The notes below the pieces were generated by a model. It ran no database searches. It saw only the letters and a list, made by a program, of their open reading frames with translations, and had not been told where the DNA came from. Source: Zingiber officinale (taxonomy: Eukaryota > Streptophyta > Magnoliopsida > Zingiberales > Zingiberaceae). Taken from it: 64,000 nt of DNA. Where the stretch lies: NCBI RefSeq assembly GCF_018446385.1, contig NW_024589884.1:1-64000 (forward strand), in the 5' to 3' direction. Made by a program: the position numbers and the translations under genes. The stretch's first letter is position 1; every line of letters starts with the position of its first letter. Below, one piece after another: positions 45,868 through 56,515 of the stretch.

Positions 45868-47953
45868 TTAATCTCGCTTCACAGACAACCTTTCTGAAGA
45901 ACAAAACAAGATTGAATTTAAAGTTAAGAATAGAAAAACAAAGGCAACAAAGGAAATGGGAGTCTCACTTATAAGTTCATATGTCACTATCATTGAGGTA
46001 CCCCAAAGGGACATGTTCAAGAACCTAGGTCCAAAACCTCGATAAAATCCTTGCCAACCATCTTCCTCGACAAGTCGCCTCATCGTCTTTAGGACCGACG
46101 GCCTTCCTTTGTAGTCGTTCATGACCTGCATATTGAAGAAAGCACAAAGTTTTCAATAAAAGCTATCGTCACTTGAGCATGTTTATTACACTAATCAAAC
46201 CACATTTCATGGTTCAGGAACTAAATTTACCTGGAGTCTGGTCTTGACTGTATCTATCGGAGTTGTGATAATTGATGAACAAGCACCTGCGAGTGTTCCC
46301 GCTGTCGCCTGAACCATCACTAACTCCAAGTGAGATGGTTTTAGCTCCATGTCAATTCCATACCCCAAACTCCTGTTGAATGTTATTGGCCAGTTTAGTA
46401 TTACTACTAAGATATTACCACAACAAAAGTCATTAAGTTACTGAACTTGATTCAATTGTGAAAAAAGTGAGAGATTGTTTCGGTTATTACCTCCAAATAA
46501 TATGCTGAGCCGCACCGTATGCACCCCACCAGAGAGCAGATGCAGGCGATTGAGTTGATAAGGTTATACCAAAACCTCTATAAAGACCGCGAATTCCCTC
46601 CCTCCTGAGAACCTTTTGAATCACATCGAACGGGCCATTATATCTTGTCATTCCAGGTAAACCTTGAACCATTAATCTTTGGGAAATCTGACAAACCACA
46701 AAAATTACCACAATTTTCCAACAATGTGCAATCAATGAAATAAAAACAACTTACCACATCCAAAGGCACAAAATAACCACATGAAACTACATTTGAGACA
46801 AGTCCTGCTGCTCCATTGGCCAATGCAATTCGTGCTGCCTCAGAAATATCCTGCTCTTCTGTGTATTTGAGCATCATATCTTTAGAAACTTCAAGAGATG
46901 TGAGAGCCAAAACTCGACCAGGGAGAGATCCAATAGCTGAGGTGCCAAAACCTCGATATAGTCCAGGAATTCCATCATATTTAAGTATTATTCTGAACAC
47001 AGAGAAACCATGCATTTCTGAGAGACCTGCTTCAGCCACTTGCATTCTAGTTTTAACAACAGCTGTTGGATGCAATACTCCAGATTGAAAAGTGAAGAGG
47101 ATGGCGCCGATGACGTGAAATTTTGTCTTGTCCAACCTTTCCAAGTAAAACACATAATTAGTTAAATTTTCAGACTGTCAAGTACTTGAAATTTACAAAT
47201 TTATGTACAATGGAAATGAGTACTGGAACCAGAAACATGGAAAAGAGTCATTCTCCTCTTTGCAATTTGTATAGAACTATCTTCATGCGAAAAACCACTT
47301 AAGGTCCTTACTAACTGATCCAATCTCAACAATGCTTAAATTGTTCGAACTCCATACCACACAAAGCATTAATCATAAAAACTTTATGTACAATTATATT
47401 GTTAAGTCTTCTGTAAATAAATAAAAAAGCAAAAAAAAAAGAGTTTGGGCTTATCAAGTTCAATAAGATGACTGTTATATAAGAATTGTAACTCTGATCA
47501 ACATACAAATTTTACTTCATTTACAAGATCATTAGCCAAGATTTTGAATGAATGAAATCACGTTTTACATCGTATCAGATACCTAACATAAGCCTAAAAA
47601 AGGTTTGTTTATGAATTCCTGACAACAAATCGTTCCAAGCCAACATAAATGGGCCTTTATCTGCCTAAGAATCGAGTTTGCTCACTGACAAAATCAATTT
47701 ATAGTGTTTGCAAGCAAGAATGTATCAGTGGTCCCATATGCATCAAAATCTTGTGCTCACTGTGCCCTCCGCCACCACCATGAACCCCGAAATCAAAATA
47801 AAGCAGAATCAAAATTACGAACTTTGGGAAGAAAAAGGAAAGGAATAGAGACGAAGCCGCAGGAAGATGGAAGAATAGAGCAAACCTGTCCCAGTTGATG
47901 TCGGTCTCGGAGAGGGAAAGGTCGGCCACCGCAACATCGGCTTCCACCGCCAT
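45868..47953 (-). CDS. Mitochondrial carrier family protein, SLC25A44-like
   Basis: Six minus-strand exons (about 47953-47883, 47139-46757, 46689-46492, 46374-46231, 46128-45972 and 45894-45868) encode about 325 residues, the normal carrier size. The start MAVEADVAVADLSLSETDI leads into NWDRLDKTKFHVIGAILFTF. The three repeats each have a carrier signature: PTAVVKTRMQ, PLDVVSQRLM and PIDTVKTRLQ. The first repeat lacks the usual acidic residue. Each is followed by a GLYRGF/GFYRGF motif. The C-terminus is YELIKRLSVKRD. It should sit in the mitochondrial inner membrane. SLC25A44 in animals carries branched-chain amino acids; the substrate of the plant relative is unknown. It is divergent from the GDSL gene, so a shared promoter region of about 1.1 kb is possible. 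Confidence 0.9.
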
Positions 47954-49092
47954 GAATACCCTTGCCTTGCCGCCGCCGACGACAATGCCAGAGCGCGCCC
48001 ACTGAAACTCTAAACCCGATCAGAATCGTGCGGAACGTAATGGAGCAGCGACGGGGAGGAGCAACAGGGCCGTGGAGCAAAACCCTAGTTATTTCCCCAG
48101 CAATTGAGGAAACACGATTCGTCCCTTGCTGCAGGGTTGAAGGGCAATTTGTTGGAGAGAACCGTGCAGAAACTTCTCGCTCCCGGTGAGAGATCGCCGA
48201 CCGATGAATCACGTGACAAAGCATGCTGCACGTGATCTTTTAACTTTTCTTCCTTTTCGGTCGATGTCCACGTGGCGTGCTGCGGTAGCAGACGGTGGGT
48301 CCGGAAAGTCAAGTCTACGTCAAAATACGCCACCTCCGACGACACAGCTCGTAGTCCGTCCGCCTCCGCCTCCGCCTCCGCCTCCTCTACTAATCGACGG
48401 CGCCGCTGTTGTTCCCCTGCTCCAAGTTCAGCAACTTACTTTGACGCAGAGTCGTAGTCGAAGTCGCCGAGGATAAACAAGAATCGGGGGCGAACCAGGA
48501 AACAGAGAGGCTGATGGATTTTCACTTTACTACTCATAGTTTGTTAATTCTTATATTTTCTGCAGAAAATCAACGCCAATATTCTGGGAAAAAACGACTG
48601 CTGTAATAAGGAAGATTAATTAAAGTATGTGGTCAAATGCAAAATTCAATCAAAATTTGGCGCCCACGCGCCTTAATAATGTCGCTTAGCTGTCATGACC
48701 AGACAGGAGATACGGTTGCTCACTCAGTAGAGAGTGGGCCCCAGAGGATTCTGCATCGTAAACATTGGACCCACAATCTCTCGCTAATCAAGGATCTGCT
48801 ACAGATCTATGACTAGCCATTGTGGTTTCTTAGGCCACGGGATCCAGCGTCCGTACGTCACCATAATCCATCGCATTACAGCCACTACTAGTTTTCTGTT
48901 GTCTGTCTCGTATGATACAGGTCTGCCCACCGTCACGGATCCATCTCTTTTCCCGCCACGGCTTCACGTGCGTGTCAGCGTCACGCATTTGGGTGCCCAA
49001 ATCGCACTCTCGCGCCGTGTCCTCTCCTCCTCGCAACGGCGTTAAAATGGACGGAGAGACGCGAGGCGAAGGCGCTATCGGAGCTCTGACCG
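47954..49092. promoter_or_regulatory. Divergent promoter interval between carrier and GDSL genes
   Basis: The two start codons face away from each other, about 1.14 kb apart. The carrier leader is probably 47954-48200. The middle (48340-48390) has a (CCTCCG)n-like run. Other open frames here (Pro-rich) are composition artefacts. No distinct TATA box could be assigned to either gene. Confidence 0.4.
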
Positions 49093-50490
49093 ATGGGCAT
49101 CGCCTCCGCGTGTATCCTCGCGCTCTCGCTGCTTCCGGCATTGGCCACGGCGGCTTGCGGCCGTCGCCCCGTCATCTTCAACTTCGGCGACTCCAATTCC
49201 GACACCGGCGGCCTCGCCGCCGGCCTCGGTTTCGTCCTCCCCCACTTGGAGGGCCGCGCCTTCTTCCTCCTCCCCTCCGGTCGCCTCTGCGACGGGCGCC
49301 TGGTCATCGACTTCCTCTGTGAGTAAACCCTAATTTTTTCCCCCATTTCTGTCGGGCCGGGACACTAATCGACGCGATGACGCAAGGTGAGGCGTTGAAC
49401 ACCAGCTACTTGAGCCCGTACATGGAGCCTCTGGGATCGGATTTCCGGAACGGAGCCAACTTCGCGATAGTCGGCTCCACCACGCGGCCGCCGGAGTTGC
49501 CCTTCGCATTGGCCGTCCAAGTGCGACAGTTCCTCCGCTTCAAGATGCGATCCTTGTACCTCCTCGCCCAAGGTCGAATCTTCTCAATCCTTGCTGAACC
49601 CTAGATCTTAGATCATTTCATTTACTTGTGAGCTCGCCATTAATTCTTTGCTTGCGTTGATTTCTATATCGAAGGCGCGACGAAACTGATCGACGAACAG
49701 GGTTTTCAGAACGCGCTATACGCAATTGACATAGGGCAGAACGATTTAGCAGCGGCATTCTCTGCAAACCTAAGTTTTGCTCATGTTGTGCAAAGAATCC
49801 CATCCGTCGTCGACGAGATCAAGAAAGCTATCGAGGCAAGTTCTTGTTTCATATGCAAAGAAAAACTAGCTCCGATCATTGATTACAGTTTGGTGCTCTG
49901 AATGCAGACGCTGTATGAGAATGGAGGCAGGCACTTCTGGGTACACAGCACCGGACCCTTTGGCTGCTTGCCTCAGAAGCTCGCGCTACCGCGAAAGGTT
50001 AACAGCAACCTCGATCGACATGGATGCTTGATCACCTACAATGACGCTGCCAAGGAATTCAACGCTCGCTTGAGCGTTCTTTGCGATGAACTCAACGCCA
50101 AGCTGTTGAATGCGACCATTGTTTATACTGATATCTACTCAATCAAGTATGATCTCATTGCCAACTACACCAAATACGGTGAGCCTCGAGCTTCATCATC
50201 AAAGATCTCAAAACTTGTATTCCATTCAACTACAGAACTTGATGATCGGTGTTGCAGGCTTTGAGTCTGCACTGATGGCGTGCTGTGGACACGGGGGGCC
50301 TCCCTACAACTTCAATCAAAACGTGGAGTGTGGTGCTTATGGATCACAGGTTTGCGCCATTGGTTCCAAGTATGTCAACTGGGATGGGATTCATTATACA
50401 GAGGCTGCAAATGCTTTAGTGGCTTCCAAAATACTGACAACAGAGTTCTCGAAGCCAAAGCTTAGATTTGATTACTTTTGTGCTGCCTAA
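49093..50490 (+). CDS. GDSL esterase/lipase (SGNH hydrolase), secreted
   Basis: Five exons: 49093-49318, 49387-49573, 49676-49835, 49908-50179 and 50257-50490 (edges read by eye). A signal peptide (MGIASACILALSLLPALATA) precedes CGRRPVIFNFGDSNSDTGGL. The GDS serine is the nucleophile. Block II is GANFAIVGS, block III is AIDIGQNDLAAAF (oxyanion Asn) and block V is NWDGIHYTEAANAL, carrying the catalytic Asp and His. All SGNH residues are visible. The length of about 360 residues and the CCGHGGPPYNFN segment put it in the plant family of At1g09390/At3g05180-like esterases, often annotated as alpha-fucosidase-like or acetylesterase. The substrate is unknown. Intron 3 has a GC donor (GAG then GCAAGT at 49836). 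It is followed by an AT-rich 3' region. Confidence 0.9.
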
Positions 50491-52204
50491 TTTTGTGTTC
50501 TCCTGACTTTTCCTTCAAACTCACTGAATAATGAATCCCAAGGAATGATTGATTCTTGTAGCTTCTTCAACAATAAAGCTTTAACAGAGAAGAAGATTGA
50601 ATGATATTAGTACCTTTTGCATTCCAGAAATTGTAATGCAAGAGAAAAGTTAAATACGACGTAAACAAATGTAATCTCCTTCTCTTTGTAGGAGTGAGCA
50701 CACTCTAAAATGTGATGTAATCTCTCATGGCGCAAACAATGGATTGTAACATGTTTTATGTTTTAAAAATATCAAAAAAGAGCATTCTATGTATATTTTA
50801 AATTCAGATAATTAGATCAAACAATCCGACTAATATCGATTTAATATCATGAAAATTTTACATTAACTATTAGGGTAAATTGATATTGAAAATTTTACAT
50901 TAACTATCAGGTAAATTTAAAAGTAGAAGAGTTCATATAATGATCCAGTCATTTAAATTAGGAGGTGAATTTCTTGTACTGTCATTATTTTTATTTTATT
51001 GATAATATACAGAAATATTGTTATCATGTAATTTTAACATCATGAGTTTGAGTAGAAATAATTTTTTAATATAAAATGTAAAGTAAATAATTCAATCTTT
51101 CTTTGGGATCTAGGCGAGTTTTGTGCACCAGACTTTTTTTATTTTATTGATTTGTTATCTAATTTTGACTAAAATTAGAGCTAAGATAATTTTAGTTAAT
51201 ATTAAAATAATTTTAACTAGCTTCCTAGTAGGTTTAACTATTGGAGTTGTGGGAGAAATTGTGATTAGTAAATTTTAACTGATATAAAAATGTTTTTAAT
51301 GTTTTTTAATATTTAACCATAATAGAATTAAGGGACGTTTATTTATATATTTTTTATTCTACAACTGAAATTAAATATTGTTGCTTGCATGACACGTGGC
51401 TTCCGCGAAGGCAAGTTTCACACAATGACACAAGATATGTGCAAGAATGAGGTTGGCAAATAGATAATTATAAAAAAAAAAACATTTCTAAAAGGTACAA
51501 TTTTAAATACTAACTAAAACTATGCATAAAAAAAGACAATTCACTGTCAAGAATTACTTTCCTAATAAATTGCTTTTCTGTATAAAAAAATCATGGAGTT
51601 TACTTGAGTGGAATAATAAAAAAGCTAAAAAAGGACGAGTTGAAAAGTTTTCCAAAATAACAATCGAAAAAACAAATTTTAAACTTCAATAAGGACCAAA
51701 AAGATATAATAAATTGCTAATCTTCCCGGATTCTCGTCTAGTTACATCCGGGCCATATGAAAAGTCAAAACGCTAGTCCACAATTCACCTACTATTTTTA
51801 AATTTCCAATTTCCTTTAAACTACTTTGACCGGGTGAATAAAGCACGCCACAAAACGGCTTATTTCTCACATTTCTTTTTTTCTTTTTTAAAAGAAAAGA
51901 AAACGATGTGGTTTTTTTTTTTTGATGTTGTGAGTGGTAGACTATGCCTGTCTTGTGTTCCGAGACTTACATTGGATCCTTAAATTTATGGTGCGCTTGG
52001 TCCGAGCCCAATAAATCGGGGTTGGTGAGGCAAGGTGCCGGCTACCATCGGTGACGCGACCACCTGTCGGTGAAGACACGTTGCTATCGCCACCTGTCTC
52101 GGACTCCCGTCCACCGTCAGACAAGAGGAGTAGGAATCGGACGGTGGGGATTAAATATTCGTCCGCGTTATGGGTTGGTGGGCGCCCGTCGGCAACTCCG
52201 CGCC
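50491..52204. other. AT-rich spacer between GDSL and SAM synthetase genes
   Basis: The GDSL 3' UTR probably ends by about 50650 (AATAAAG-like signal near 50571). From 50760 to 51930 the DNA is AT-rich with repeated short phrases (GAAAATTTTACATTAACTAT occurs twice near 50850-50905). Positions about 51940-52200 turn GC-rich and are probably the SAM synthetase proximal promoter. No gene was recognised. Confidence 0.45.
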
Positions 52205-52210
52205 TATAAA
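52205..52210 (+). promoter_or_regulatory. TATA box of the SAM synthetase gene
   Basis: TATAAA in context CGCGCCTATAAATATGCG lies about 140 bp before the leader-intron donor. Transcription would start near 52235-52240. The GC-rich surroundings and a leader free of ATG fit a strongly expressed housekeeping gene. Confidence 0.7.
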
Positions 52211-52345
52211 TATGCGCCGGTGTTCGGCCACCGAGAAATCGTGAAAGGGGATCTCCACTTGGCGGAAGCAGCGGAGAGAGAAGGAGGCGGCAGATCAGGC
52301 TTCAGATCTCTCGTCTTCTCCCTTCGCGTTCCGTGTTTCCTTGAG

Positions 52346-52532
52346 GTGAGTCGTCTTGCTTCAGATCTGCGTCCTCGCTGTGATTTCTTTGGGTTTGATT
52401 TGGTTGGAATCGGTAGGGTTTGTGGGTTTTCCTTGTGAATGATTCGATCTGACCTAGGTTTTGATTGAAGAGCTTGATTATTTCTGTTTCTTGATGAAAA
52501 ATGTTGTGATGCTTTTTTCTGTGATGATTCAG
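52346..52532 (+). other. 5' UTR intron of the SAM synthetase gene
   Basis: The donor is TTGAG|GTGAGT and the acceptor TGATTCAG|CGAG, 18 bp before the start codon. A leader intron in this place is common in plant SAM synthetase genes and often raises expression. The intron also contains in-frame ATGs, which would extend the protein if it were retained. Confidence 0.75.
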
Positions 52533-52550
52533 CGAGTCGATCAGTCCAAG

Positions 52551-53735
52551 ATGGCGGACACCTTCCTTTTCACCTCTGAATCTGTCAACGAGGGGCACCC
52601 CGACAAGCTCTGCGACCAGATCTCTGATGCGGTGCTCGACGCTTGCCTTGAGCAGGACCCCGACAGCAAAGTTGCCTGCGAAACCTGCACCAAGACCAAC
52701 ATGGTCATGGTCTTTGGAGAGATCACTACCAAGGCTGATGTTGACTATGAGAAGATTGTCCGCGCCACCTGCCGTTCCATTGGTTTCATTTCCGACGATG
52801 TCGGCCTTGACGCGGACCGCTGCAACGTGCTTATGTACATCGAGCAGCAGTCCCCCGACATCGCCCAGGGCGTTCACGGACACTTCACCAAGCGCCCGGA
52901 GGAGATCGGTGCCGGTGACCAGGGGCACATGTTTGGCTATGCGACCGATGAGTCCCCTGAGCTGATGCCCCTCAGCCATGTCCTTGCCACGAAGCTGGGC
53001 GCTCGCCTCACCGAAGTCCGCAAGAACGGAACTTGCGCTTGGCTGAGGCCGGATGGCAAGACTCAGGTGACAGTGGAGTACCGCAACGACAATGGTGCCA
53101 TGATTCCCATCCGTGTCCACACCGTCCTCATCTCCACCCAACACGACGAGACAGTGACCAACGATGAGATTGCGGCTGACCTCAAGGAGCACGTCATCAA
53201 GCCCGTCATCCCGGAGCAATATCTTGACGAGAAGACAATCTTCCATCTGAACCCCTCCGGCCGCTTCGTCATCGGCGGGCCTCACGGCGACGCTGGGCTC
53301 ACCGGTCGCAAAATCATCATCGATACCTATGGCGGCTGGGGCGCACACGGCGGTGGTGCCTTCTCCGGCAAGGATCCCACCAAGGTCGACCGCAGCGGTG
53401 CCTACATCGCCAGGCAGGCCGCTAAGAGCATCGTGGCCAATGGGCTCGCCCGCCGTTGCATCGTGCAGGTCTCCTACGCCATCGGCGTGCCTGAACCCCT
53501 CTCTGTTTTCGTCGACACCTACGGAACAGGGAAGATCCCTGATAAGGAGATACTGCAGATCGTGAAGGAGAATTTTGACTTCAGGCCAGGCATGATCACC
53601 ATTAACCTCGACCTGAAGAGGGGCGGCCACAGGTTCCTGAAGACGGCAGCCTACGGACATTTTGGCAGGGACGACCCAGACTTCACCTGGGAAGTAGTCA
53701 AGCCCCTCAAGTGGGAAAAACCATCTGATGCCTAA
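52551..53735 (+). CDS. SAMS: S-adenosylmethionine synthetase (methionine adenosyltransferase)
   Basis: An uninterrupted 394-codon frame starts [20 protein letters not shown] and ends [14 protein letters not shown], the normal plant length. The enzyme makes S-adenosylmethionine from methionine and ATP in the cytosol, feeding methylation, ethylene and polyamine synthesis. Visible signatures are the N-terminal [12 protein letters not shown]/methionine site, [20 protein letters not shown] (MAT signature 1), [20 protein letters not shown] and [20 protein letters not shown] (signature 2 and P-loop-like region). All are intact. Codon use is strongly GC-ending, as in many monocot highly expressed genes. 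The start is set at MADTF by family comparison; upstream in-frame ATGs belong to the leader intron. On the opposite strand a long open frame (52302-53660) is only a shadow of this codon bias. Confidence 0.97.
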   Translation: MADTFLFTSESVNEGHPDKLCDQISDAVLDACLEQDPDSKVACETCTKTNMVMVFGEITTKADVDYEKIVRATCRSIGFISDDVGLDADRCNVLMYIEQQSPDIAQGVHGHFTKRPEEIGAGDQGHMFGYATDESPELMPLSHVLATKLGARLTEVRKNGTCAWLRPDGKTQVTVEYRNDNGAMIPIRVHTVLISTQHDETVTNDEIAADLKEHVIKPVIPEQYLDEKTIFHLNPSGRFVIGGPHGDAGLTGRKIIIDTYGGWGAHGGGAFSGKDPTKVDRSGAYIARQAAKSIVANGLARRCIVQVSYAIGVPEPLSVFVDTYGTGKIPDKEILQIVKENFDFRPGMITINLDLKRGGHRFLKTAAYGHFGRDDPDFTWEVVKPLKWEKPSDA

Positions 53736-55990
53736 ATTTGATCTTGTCCTACTGCTGGCGATGCATACGAACTATGAATTTTATGTCGAATGTGCTGTGT
53801 GGTTTGTCTTCTTTGTTTTTTTTTTTCGTTTACTACAAGTTTGTACTTGAACAATAATTTGGAATCTGAAACAAATTTAGTGGCTGCAATTGTTGGACGG
53901 AAGAGGCAGTGTATGGAAAGAGCACAACACCGTCCTGTCTTGTGCCTTCCTCCCTCCTTGCCTGCATTCGCATACTTCACCACCCTTTCTTCTGCTTTTG
54001 TGCTTTTGTTGGCGTGCAAATGCCCCAAAGGATGAATGCATCTATGATGGCTCATTGAAAATGGACAATTTGGTAAGTCATCTGTGCTACAGCAAGTGCT
54101 AATACAAATAAAGGCACGACAGAATTAACTTTTTAAGTCATCTTCGATGTAAATAGAATGAGTTGATAGATATACTTTCTATTTTAAATTTTGATGGATG
54201 AGTTATGAACAATACTTATTCAAATTTGTCTCATTGAATATTTATCTTCTGTTTCTTGCCCCTAAACTAAAAGAAACAAAATAAAGGTGATTCATATTAC
54301 AAATTTATTTAAAATGACAAAAAGGGTAATTTTTTTAAAAATAGGCGTGAATAGTAAAATTATTATAAAAATAGATAAAAAAAAGTAAATTTTTTATGAG
54401 ATTAGGTGAGAGTAATTAAGGATTTAAACCCCGGTATTTATTATTTATTAATTTTTTTCTCATAGTCAAGATTTCCTAACATTTTACATTTCTGGGATTT
54501 AAATTTCGCTTGTATTTTTTTTTATATAATCCGGATTTAAATTCTTGCAGCTTGTTAAATTCTTTTACATAGCTGAGATTTAAATTCTAGTGCATTACTT
54601 TTTTTAAGATCCAAATTTTTTAATTCCCATTAAGTTTTATTTTTAAAAAAAATTCAAATTCGTAATAAATTTATAAAAAAATTTACAAAGTTAAATTGTT
54701 TAATTAAGATTCTAATTAATAAGACTAATTTATAAAATTTATTTAAATAATAATAATTATTATTTATAATATATTTATCAAATTGATTCCTACCCCACAT
54801 ATTTTGTCTATTTTTTTTATACACAATCCCCTATCTAGGTGGATTGTTTATAACAAGGGTAAATTTTTTATAATAGGCATGAATAGTAAACTTATTATGA
54901 AAATAGGGGATTAGGTGAGAATAATTCATAGTCGGTATGTGAAAATTTTAAATTTTATTGTTGCACAGATAGTAAGTGAAATTAATTTAGCAGTATTTAA
55001 TATTAATTAAGAAAATTTTAGTTTAATATGAATTTAGTAGTATTTAATATTATGAGATTTTATTTTAATATTAATTTAGTAATTTTTTGTATTTTAATTT
55101 AGCAATATTAAATATGATGTTTGACGTATAAATATAAAGTGTTTGTACCATATGTAATTTTTATATTAGATTTGTATTATAATTTGTTAGTAATTTAGTT
55201 ATATATGTTTTTACTTTTTTTTTTTTATTAAGCATAATGTAGTTAGTACATTTAGTTTATTATTAAATAAAATTTTGATGAGTCTAAAATAACCTTATCT
55301 AGTACACTTTAATTTCCTTGAATTTAAAATTAATGAAAAGTATTAATTTAAGGATGTGAAAAATAGAGTTTATGCTAATGTCCGGCACCCTTCTACTACT
55401 CGACGCAATTCAACGACAATCCAACTCACCATCTTTAGGCTCTGTTTGAAATGACATCTGAACTCACAAATCTCTATTATTTGAGGTGCACTCGACACCC
55501 ACCTGATTCAAACCCTAAACTTGTTCCAATCTCAAGGAGTAGAAGCTACTTCTTGTCTCTTCTTCCAATCCAAGCCAATTAAAATCCTGTCTATGGCATT
55601 ATCTGGCACCCAGAGACTAGACTAGTTGGTGTGCAAAAATGACAAACCAGTTCGAGAACAGAGGGGAAAATTGACCATTTTCATGCCTAATTTAAAGGTC
55701 TTGTTCGGAATGAATCAAAACAATCATGATATGGACTTTTAGTCAAAAGAGCTACAGATTCTGATTTTATTTTGCTCAAGTTTAATATCTTTGCTGGACC
55801 ATGTTTTTGAAGTTGAAGATGGATGATTACTGATCATATCCCTGTAGAAATCATCTGCACAATTTTGTCTTTTTGGCCAAATACTAAGCATCCATGAATT
55901 CAGGTGGTTTAGATGAATTCAGACACAATTTTGAAGGTGGAGTTAGGTCTGGTGGGGTGGTTGGGTGATGAAGAGAGGGTAAAAGGAGGT
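53736..55990. other. SAM synthetase 3' UTR and AT-rich spacer
   Basis: The 3' UTR probably runs to about 54100. From 54110 to 55370 the sequence is AT-rich and repetitive (see the direct repeat). 55380-55990 is less AT-biased and is probably upstream sequence of the next gene, without an assigned promoter. Confidence 0.4.
54313..54940. repeat. Pair of about 100-bp direct repeats about 540 bp apart
   Basis: AGGGTAA-TTTTTT-A-AATAGGC(G/A)TGAATAGTAAA-TTATTAT-AAAATAG followed by GATTAGGTGAGA occurs at about 54313-54415 and at about 54856-54930. The interval is AT-rich without coding capacity. It could be a small LTR-like (TRIM) or MITE-type unit, or a plain duplication. Confidence 0.5.
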
Positions 55991-55994
55991 TAGC

Positions 55995-56208
55995 ACATTG
56001 CAATCAGTGACCATGTTTTTCACTCTCACCTCTTTAATTTGTCTCTTAATACAGAGAGAGCAGGACAAGTGCAACAAGCTTGCTGCATTCTTTTCTAGCT
56101 TCAGCCTTCAGTTAATCAATGATGCCCAATCCATCAGCTTTCACCAACCTCTCTCTCCTCTCTCACTTCGCAGACAGGGATTGTGCCACCCATATCTCTC
56201 TTCCATGC
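55995..56208 (+). other. Possible 5' untranslated exon of the IPGA1/CHUP1-like gene
   Basis: A CT-rich stretch ends TCCATGCAG|GTACTCTTC, a good donor. The next acceptor (GTTCTTCAG|TAGC at about 56472) lies before the coding start. Inference from splice signals only. Confidence 0.35.
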
Positions 56209-56515
56209 AGGTACTCTTCACCCCCACCCCCCTGTGAACTGTCAGAAATGGCAATGAACTTGTTTGGCTACATGCATGCAATCTTTCTTTACTTTACTGG
56301 AGCTTGGTTAAAGCCAAGCATGTGAATGAACAGTCATGGTTCATAGAATTTAGTAGCTTCTGGCCAAGATTTCTGTAGGCCATGGAGTAGAGGAATCATA
56401 GATTAAACTTGATGAGACATTAAATTGCATGAAATCCGAAGTTTTATAATTTTTGTCTTCTTTGTTCTTCAGTAGCTACAATTTTGAGGCAGCAGTGGTT
56501 GATCCAAGCAAAGTA

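Noticed and set aside
48186-48476. Pro-rich open frame upstream of the GDSL gene
   Set aside because: It arises from a CCTCCG simple repeat and overlaps the divergent promoter interval; no splice or homology support.
52302-53660. 452-codon open frame on the minus strand opposite SAM synthetase
   Set aside because: It is the mirror of a GC3-rich conserved coding sequence. The predicted peptide (rich in Asp, Val, Gly, His) has no recognisable domain, and the sense enzyme explains every base.
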